The position numbers and the translations under genes were made by a program. A stretch of DNA of 10,420 nucleotides from Promicromonosporaceae bacterium (GTDB lineage: Bacteria > Actinomycetota > Actinomycetes > Actinomycetales > Cellulomonadaceae): contig WQZL01000081.1 in assembly GCA_009780755.1 (NCBI GenBank), positions 1 through 10,420 on the forward strand, in the 5' to 3' direction. Positions 7,923-10,420 of the stretch are shown here, in pieces. The notes below the pieces were generated by a model, which was not told the DNA's origin, searched no databases, and worked only from the letters and a program-made list of their open reading frames with translations. How positions within the stretch are numbered: position 1 is the stretch's first letter; every line of letters begins with the position of its first letter.

Positions 7923-8621
7923 TTAAGCGTGACGGCGACGTAGCGCCGCGGTGATAACTCCGGCGGTTAGGGCGGTCACCGATAGGACAGCTACCACCAT
8001 GAGATGACTGCTCCGGTGAACCACTCTGGCAGGCAGGTCTGCGTGAACCGTCGCGGCTGCTAGGTCGATAGTCACCTCTCCACCCTCGACGGTCACTAGG
8101 TGTAACAACCCGTTTGCGCTGTCACAAACTCGTTTCTCGCGGATGTTCCAGGATGGGCAGAATGGTCCGCCCATCCAACCATGTTCACACTCATTGTCGA
8201 GCGCCCGACCACCATCGCTGAGCAACTCTTGCACGGGGATACTCCAGAATCCCTCCGGGTACCGGAAGCCAAGAAGTCGCGCTCCTTCCTGGTATCGCCA
8301 CTCCCCGAAGCCATCAACAAATGCCATCCCATCGGCGGTGAAGCAAGGATCGCCTAACCAATCCAATGCTACTTCGTAGACCAGTTTGCCGTCTCGGTAC
8401 AGTCCACTTGGCGGATAGTCATTCGGGTGCCAGTCTGACCAGTTCTCAAACCAGACGAGTGGCGTTACGTGAAAAACCAGTCCATCACCAAGCTCCCACT
8501 TTTGTGGACTGGGCGGCAGAACAGTCAACGCCTGCGCCATCGGGGCACCAATCGTGATTGCCACTCCAAGCGCCGTTGCCAGCAGAGCAGTCCCCGCACC
8601 GCGCGCTATCCATCGACTCAT
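7923..8621 (-). CDS. Exported Trp-rich type I membrane protein, function unknown
   Basis: This encodes 232 residues from the ATG at 8621. An in-frame ATG at 8663 would add 14 polar residues before the signal peptide, so the shorter form is preferred. The signal peptide starts MSRWIARGAG, has an Ala/Leu/Ile core and a likely AQA-L cleavage near residue 31. The extracytoplasmic part (about 32-205) has many Trp (for example WFENWSDWHP) and four Cys at about 93, 145, 155 and 166, enough for two disulfides. A hydrophobic segment at about 206-227 is followed by RRRHA, giving a single C-terminal anchor with the bulk outside. There is no LPXTG motif, so sortase anchoring is not supported. I do not recognise the family. 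No Shine-Dalgarno precedes the ATG; a TATCAT six bases upstream could be the -10 box of a leaderless transcript. It lies 102 bases after the SLH-like membrane gene. Confidence 0.8.
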   Translation of the reverse strand: MSRWIARGAGTALLATALGVAITIGAPMAQALTVLPPSPQKWELGDGLVFHVTPLVWFENWSDWHPNDYPPSGLYRDGKLVYEVALDWLGDPCFTADGMAFVDGFGEWRYQEGARLLGFRYPEGFWSIPVQELLSDGGRALDNECEHGWMGGPFCPSWNIREKRVCDSANGLLHLVTVEGGEVTIDLAAATVHADLPARVVHRSSHLMVVAVLSVTALTAGVITAALRRRHA

Positions 8622-8662
8622 ACAATGATGATAGTCGATTTGACTACTTTCTCCAGGTGCCA

Positions 8663-8668
8663 TGTCAA
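8663..8668 (-). promoter_or_regulatory. Candidate -35 box upstream of the Trp-rich membrane protein
   Basis: A perfect TTGACA lies at 8668-8663 on the minus strand. The only AT-rich -10-like hexamer, TATCAT, lies 29 bases further on, too far for normal sigma-70 spacing, so the match may be fortuitous. TATCAT alone, ending six bases before the ATG at 8621, would suit a leaderless start. Confidence 0.25.
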
Positions 8669-8682
8669 GAGTTACCCTGATT

Positions 8683-8706
8683 GCTCAACTTTCTCAGTGG
8701 TTGAGC
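8683..8706 (-). terminator. Hairpin after the SLH-like membrane gene
   Basis: GCTCAAC and its complement GTTGAGC form a seven-bp stem with a ten-base loop, starting 17 bases after the stop codon at 8724. No T run follows on the minus strand, so this is at best a weak intrinsic terminator. Confidence 0.4.
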
Positions 8707-8723
8707 TGCCTCCGGTGGTGAAT

Positions 8724-9629
8724 CTAGCTGAAGTTGCCTTGGAGATGACCGCCGTTAAAGGCGCGGTAGAGGAATGCGGCCATCGCCTGGCGCTCGATGG
8801 GTTCAGTCGGACGAAACTCCTGGTGTGTGCCCATATCCCAGCCTTCAACGACGCCCGTGTTGGCCAGCCACTCGATTTCTCGAAAAAAGTCATGTCGTAC
8901 CGAAACATCCAGGAAACTCTCTCGGGCCGGGGTCACGAAATCTTCGCGCCTGCCAGCAAAGCGATATAAAAACGCAGCCGCCGCCTGCCGTTCGAGACAT
9001 ACCCCGGGGTGGAACCTACCGTCATAAAACCCCCTCGCTATACCCGTGGACACTAACCACTCAATCTGCCGAAACGAATTGTGCCCCACCGGTACATCCG
9101 GGAAGCTCTCGACTCTCGGGAGCGTAAAGTCCGTAGGTTCGCCAGCAATGCGGTACAAAAAAACAGCCACTGTCTGCCTCTGCACGCACCCGCCTGGACG
9201 GAATTCCCTATGCGTGGCCATGTTGAACCCAGAATCGATACCTGTTTGCGCCATCCATGCAATATATGCGCGAAACTGCGAGTTCGCCAGAACGTCCTGG
9301 AATTCAACAAATGGATGTGGTACGAAATCCGGCGATTGATCTAAATACTCGAACTCCTCCACCGGAGACGCAGGCTCCCGCACTGGGGGTGACTCCGATG
9401 CCAGGCCTGCGTACTGTTCCGTATCCAGAACGCCAACGATACCTACAGCACTAAAAGCGATACCTATCAAACTAACCGCACCCCAAATTGAATTTGCCCT
9501 GGCGCCCCATGCAGCCCCTTTGTTGTCTTCCTCAAGATGGTATCGAGCCGATTTGTTGTTGAACAATGTACCTAAAACCGCAAGCACAAGAAGCACTGAG
9601 CCGATTATGAACGCCAGTATGGGGTGCAT
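8724..9629 (-). CDS. Membrane-anchored protein with three SLH-like modules
   Basis: This encodes 301 residues from the ATG at 9629, preceded by GAAAGG at 9646-9641. Longer in-frame starts up to 9797 would place Pro/Arg-rich sequence before the first membrane segment. Two hydrophobic segments (about residues 4-21, in HPILAFIIGSVLLVLAVLG, and 46-68, in IWGAVSLIGIAFSAVGIVG) flank a short charged loop. A Glu/Pro-rich spacer (about 75-105) leads to SLH-like modules at about 107-163, 175-226 and 237-291, each with an F-x-DV...F-x-IxW...TGI-x-GF/W...(Q/E)RQ-x-(M/A/V)A-x-FLYR core. Modules 1 and 2 carry a Cys just before the RQ motif and module 3 does not. The C-terminal tail is short. SLH modules normally bind cell-wall polymers, so this protein could tie membrane to wall. 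Two 60-base stretches counted by eye (9421-9480 and 9481-9540) are 45% and 55% G+C, below the 68% of a stretch in infB, which hints at different ancestry. Confidence 0.85.
   Translation of the reverse strand: MHPILAFIIGSVLLVLAVLGTLFNNKSARYHLEEDNKGAAWGARANSIWGAVSLIGIAFSAVGIVGVLDTEQYAGLASESPPVREPASPVEEFEYLDQSPDFVPHPFVEFQDVLANSQFRAYIAWMAQTGIDSGFNMATHREFRPGGCVQRQTVAVFLYRIAGEPTDFTLPRVESFPDVPVGHNSFRQIEWLVSTGIARGFYDGRFHPGVCLERQAAAAFLYRFAGRREDFVTPARESFLDVSVRHDFFREIEWLANTGVVEGWDMGTHQEFRPTEPIERQAMAAFLYRAFNGGHLQGNFS
8757..9311 (-). repeat. Three SLH-like modules within the membrane-anchored protein
   Basis: The modules lie at about 9311-9141, 9107-8952 and 8921-8757. They share the same core as the modules at 1-481 (FxDVPVG, IEWL/M, TGI, FRP/FHP, RQ, FLYR), so the two genes carry homologous domains. 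The copies are too diverged in DNA to be recent duplications. Confidence 0.8.
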
Positions 9630-9730
9630 GATTGGTGTTACCTTTCTAGTGCGAAGCGGAAGGTCCCTGCCGCAAGCAGAGTCCATAGGCCAGTCACGCT
9701 GTGTTGGGAGCGACACTGCGAGAAACACAT

Positions 9731-9739
9731 GGTATAACA
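9731..9739 (-). promoter_or_regulatory. Candidate extended -10 promoter for the SLH-like membrane gene
   Basis: The minus strand reads TGT-TATACC, an extended -10 form, about 100 bases upstream of the start at 9629. No good -35 box lies 16-18 bases further upstream, which extended -10 promoters can tolerate. It is the best promoter-like sequence in the spacer, but the assignment is weak. Confidence 0.3.
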
Positions 9740-9815
9740 AACGTTCGTCTGAAACTTGCGGAACGAAGGAGGCTAAACCCGTACTGAAAGCAGGCAACCA
9801 CTCGCTAGGCTAGGC

Positions 9816-9854
9816 ATGCGCTCAACCTCTGCCAAGGTTACAGATAGAGCGCAT
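9816..9854. repeat. Nested inverted repeat, possible structured RNA element
   Basis: Outer arms ATGCGCTC (9816-9823) and GAGCGCAT (9847-9854) directly enclose inner arms AACCT (9824-9828) and AGGTT (9835-9839). Folded, this gives 13 base pairs with a six-base loop and one seven-base bulge (9840-9846). It is too irregular for a simple terminator and does not fit a tRNA. The strand it acts on, if any, is unknown. Confidence 0.4.
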
Positions 9855-9955
9855 CATGCGATACGGTGCGAAACAGATAGCGCGGTCTAGTTCAGCAGCC
9901 AGTAGCTAGACGAGCAGTTGAGCGAAATCACACTGATCGCCAAACGTATGGCTAG

Positions 9956-9995
9956 ACGTCGGCCCGCCGCTCCGGGAGGGAGGGCGGGCCGATGT
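9956..9995 (-). terminator. G+C-rich hairpin downstream of infB
   Basis: ACGTCGGCCCGCC pairs with GGCGGGCCGATGT over 13 positions with one G-T wobble, around a 14-base loop. It starts 54 bases after the infB stop. No T run follows it on the minus strand; the plus strand has GTGGTTTT after it, but no plus-strand gene ends here. I read it as the infB terminator. Confidence 0.6.
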
Positions 9996-10049
9996 GGTTT
10001 TGACAGGCTCAACTACTGTGGAGGGGCGGTTCAGCCAGCAGGAGGGTGG

Positions 10050-10420
10050 TTACGTGCGGGGGATTTCACGCATTTCGAAGGTTTCGATTAGGTCGCCCTC
10101 GGTGATGTCGTTGTACGTGCCCAGGCCGATACCGCATTCAAAGCCGTCGCGCACCTCGGTGACGTCGTCCTTCTCCCGGCGCAGCGACTCGATGGTGAGG
10201 TTGTCCCCCACCACCACTCCGTCGCGCAGCACGCGCGCCTTGGTGTTTCGGCGAATCGTGCCCGAGCGGACAATCGAACCGGCGATATTGCCGAACTTCG
10301 AGGAACGGAACACCTGACGAATCTCCGCCGTGCCCAGCTTCGCCTCCTCGTAGATCGGCTTCAACATGCCCCTAAGCGACGCCTCGATCTCCTCAATCGC
10401 TTGATAGATGATCGAGTAGA
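10050..10420 (-). CDS. infB: Translation initiation factor IF-2, C-terminal part (5' end off window)
   Basis: IF2 is the GTPase that brings initiator fMet-tRNA to the 30S ribosomal subunit and promotes subunit joining. Only the last 123 residues are present, running from the window edge (YSIIYQAIEEIEASLRG) to a TAA at 10050. The recognisable landmarks are AEIRQVFRSSKFGNIAGS, then RRNTKARVLRDG, IESLRREKDDVTEV, FECGIGL, ITEGDLIE and FEMREIPR. These match the final domains of bacterial IF2, including the tRNA-binding C-terminal beta barrel with its conserved ECGI. The G domain lies outside the window. The C-terminus has normal length and no sign of damage. The gene is followed by a hairpin and the 420-base spacer, not by rbfA. 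Confidence 0.97.
   Translation of the reverse strand, partial: YSIIYQAIEEIEASLRGMLKPIYEEAKLGTAEIRQVFRSSKFGNIAGSIVRSGTIRRNTKARVLRDGVVVGDNLTIESLRREKDDVTEVRDGFECGIGLGTYNDITEGDLIETFEMREIPRT

Larger units (their letters stand above)
9630..10049. other. Gene-free 420-base spacer after infB
   Basis: No convincing gene or tRNA lies here. Going in the direction of transcription it holds the presumed infB terminator (9956-9995), an inverted repeat GTCTAG/CTAGAC (9885-9890 with 9906-9911), a nested stem-loop (9816-9854), the candidate promoter (9731-9739) and a leader of about 100 bases. CTAGACG occurs twice (9906-9912 and 9952-9958). The density of inverted repeats is higher than in the other spacers. 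Confidence 0.6.

Noticed and set aside
9766..9772. AAGGAGG on the plus strand, a perfect Shine-Dalgarno sequence
   Set aside because: No ATG, GTG or TTG follows at a usable distance, and no plausible plus-strand gene lies downstream.
9630..10049. Possible tRNA or other standard RNA gene in the spacer
   Set aside because: No T-arm, anticodon arm or acceptor stem of tRNA form could be found on either strand; the inverted repeats do not fit a cloverleaf.

Overview
The window comes from a G+C-rich actinobacterium. The reading frames are rich in Ala, Gly, Val and Arg, the fused two-half ABC exporter is a common actinobacterial type, and the S-layer-homology-like modules carry the (E/Q)RQxMAAFLYR ending often seen in Actinomyces- and Bifidobacterium-like genomes. 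The order Actinomycetales is plausible but not proven. Every supported gene lies on the minus strand, so transcription runs from high to low coordinates.

Layout in the direction of transcription: (1) 10420-10050, the C-terminal end of infB (translation initiation factor IF2), the only clear housekeeping gene. (2) 10049-9630, a 420-base gene-free spacer with a G+C-rich hairpin that probably ends infB, further inverted repeats and a candidate promoter. (3) 9629-8724, a membrane protein with two N-terminal transmembrane segments and three S-layer-homology-like (SLH-like) modules. (4) 8621-7923, an unrecognised exported, Trp-rich protein with four extracytoplasmic Cys and a C-terminal membrane anchor. 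(5) 7837-7619, a very small acidic lipoprotein, followed by a 14-bp hairpin. (6) 7436-3744, a 1230-residue fused ABC exporter (TMD-NBD-TMD-NBD) with one canonical and one degenerate ATP site. (7) 3555 to beyond position 1, a very large secreted beta-helix-type surface protein: signal peptide, two tandem Gly-rich modules, an InlB-like beta domain, a Pro/Ser/Thr linker and at least three SLH-like modules. This gene is interrupted by a single-base frameshift at a short T run at 2043-2046.

The unifying theme is the cell envelope. Five consecutive genes encode exported, lipidated or membrane proteins, and two of them share the same SLH-like module, one as a membrane-tethered protein and one at the end of a long secreted stalk. 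Joint function is an inference. The intergenic gaps of about 85 to 190 bases and the hairpins argue for several transcription units, not one operon. No RNA gene, insertion sequence, phage gene or CRISPR array was seen. The most unusual observations are the frameshifted surface protein with its internal duplication, the SLH modules on a two-pass membrane anchor, the split of canonical and degenerate ATP sites in the exporter, and a set of mutually exclusive pairings in the RNA between the lipoprotein and the exporter.
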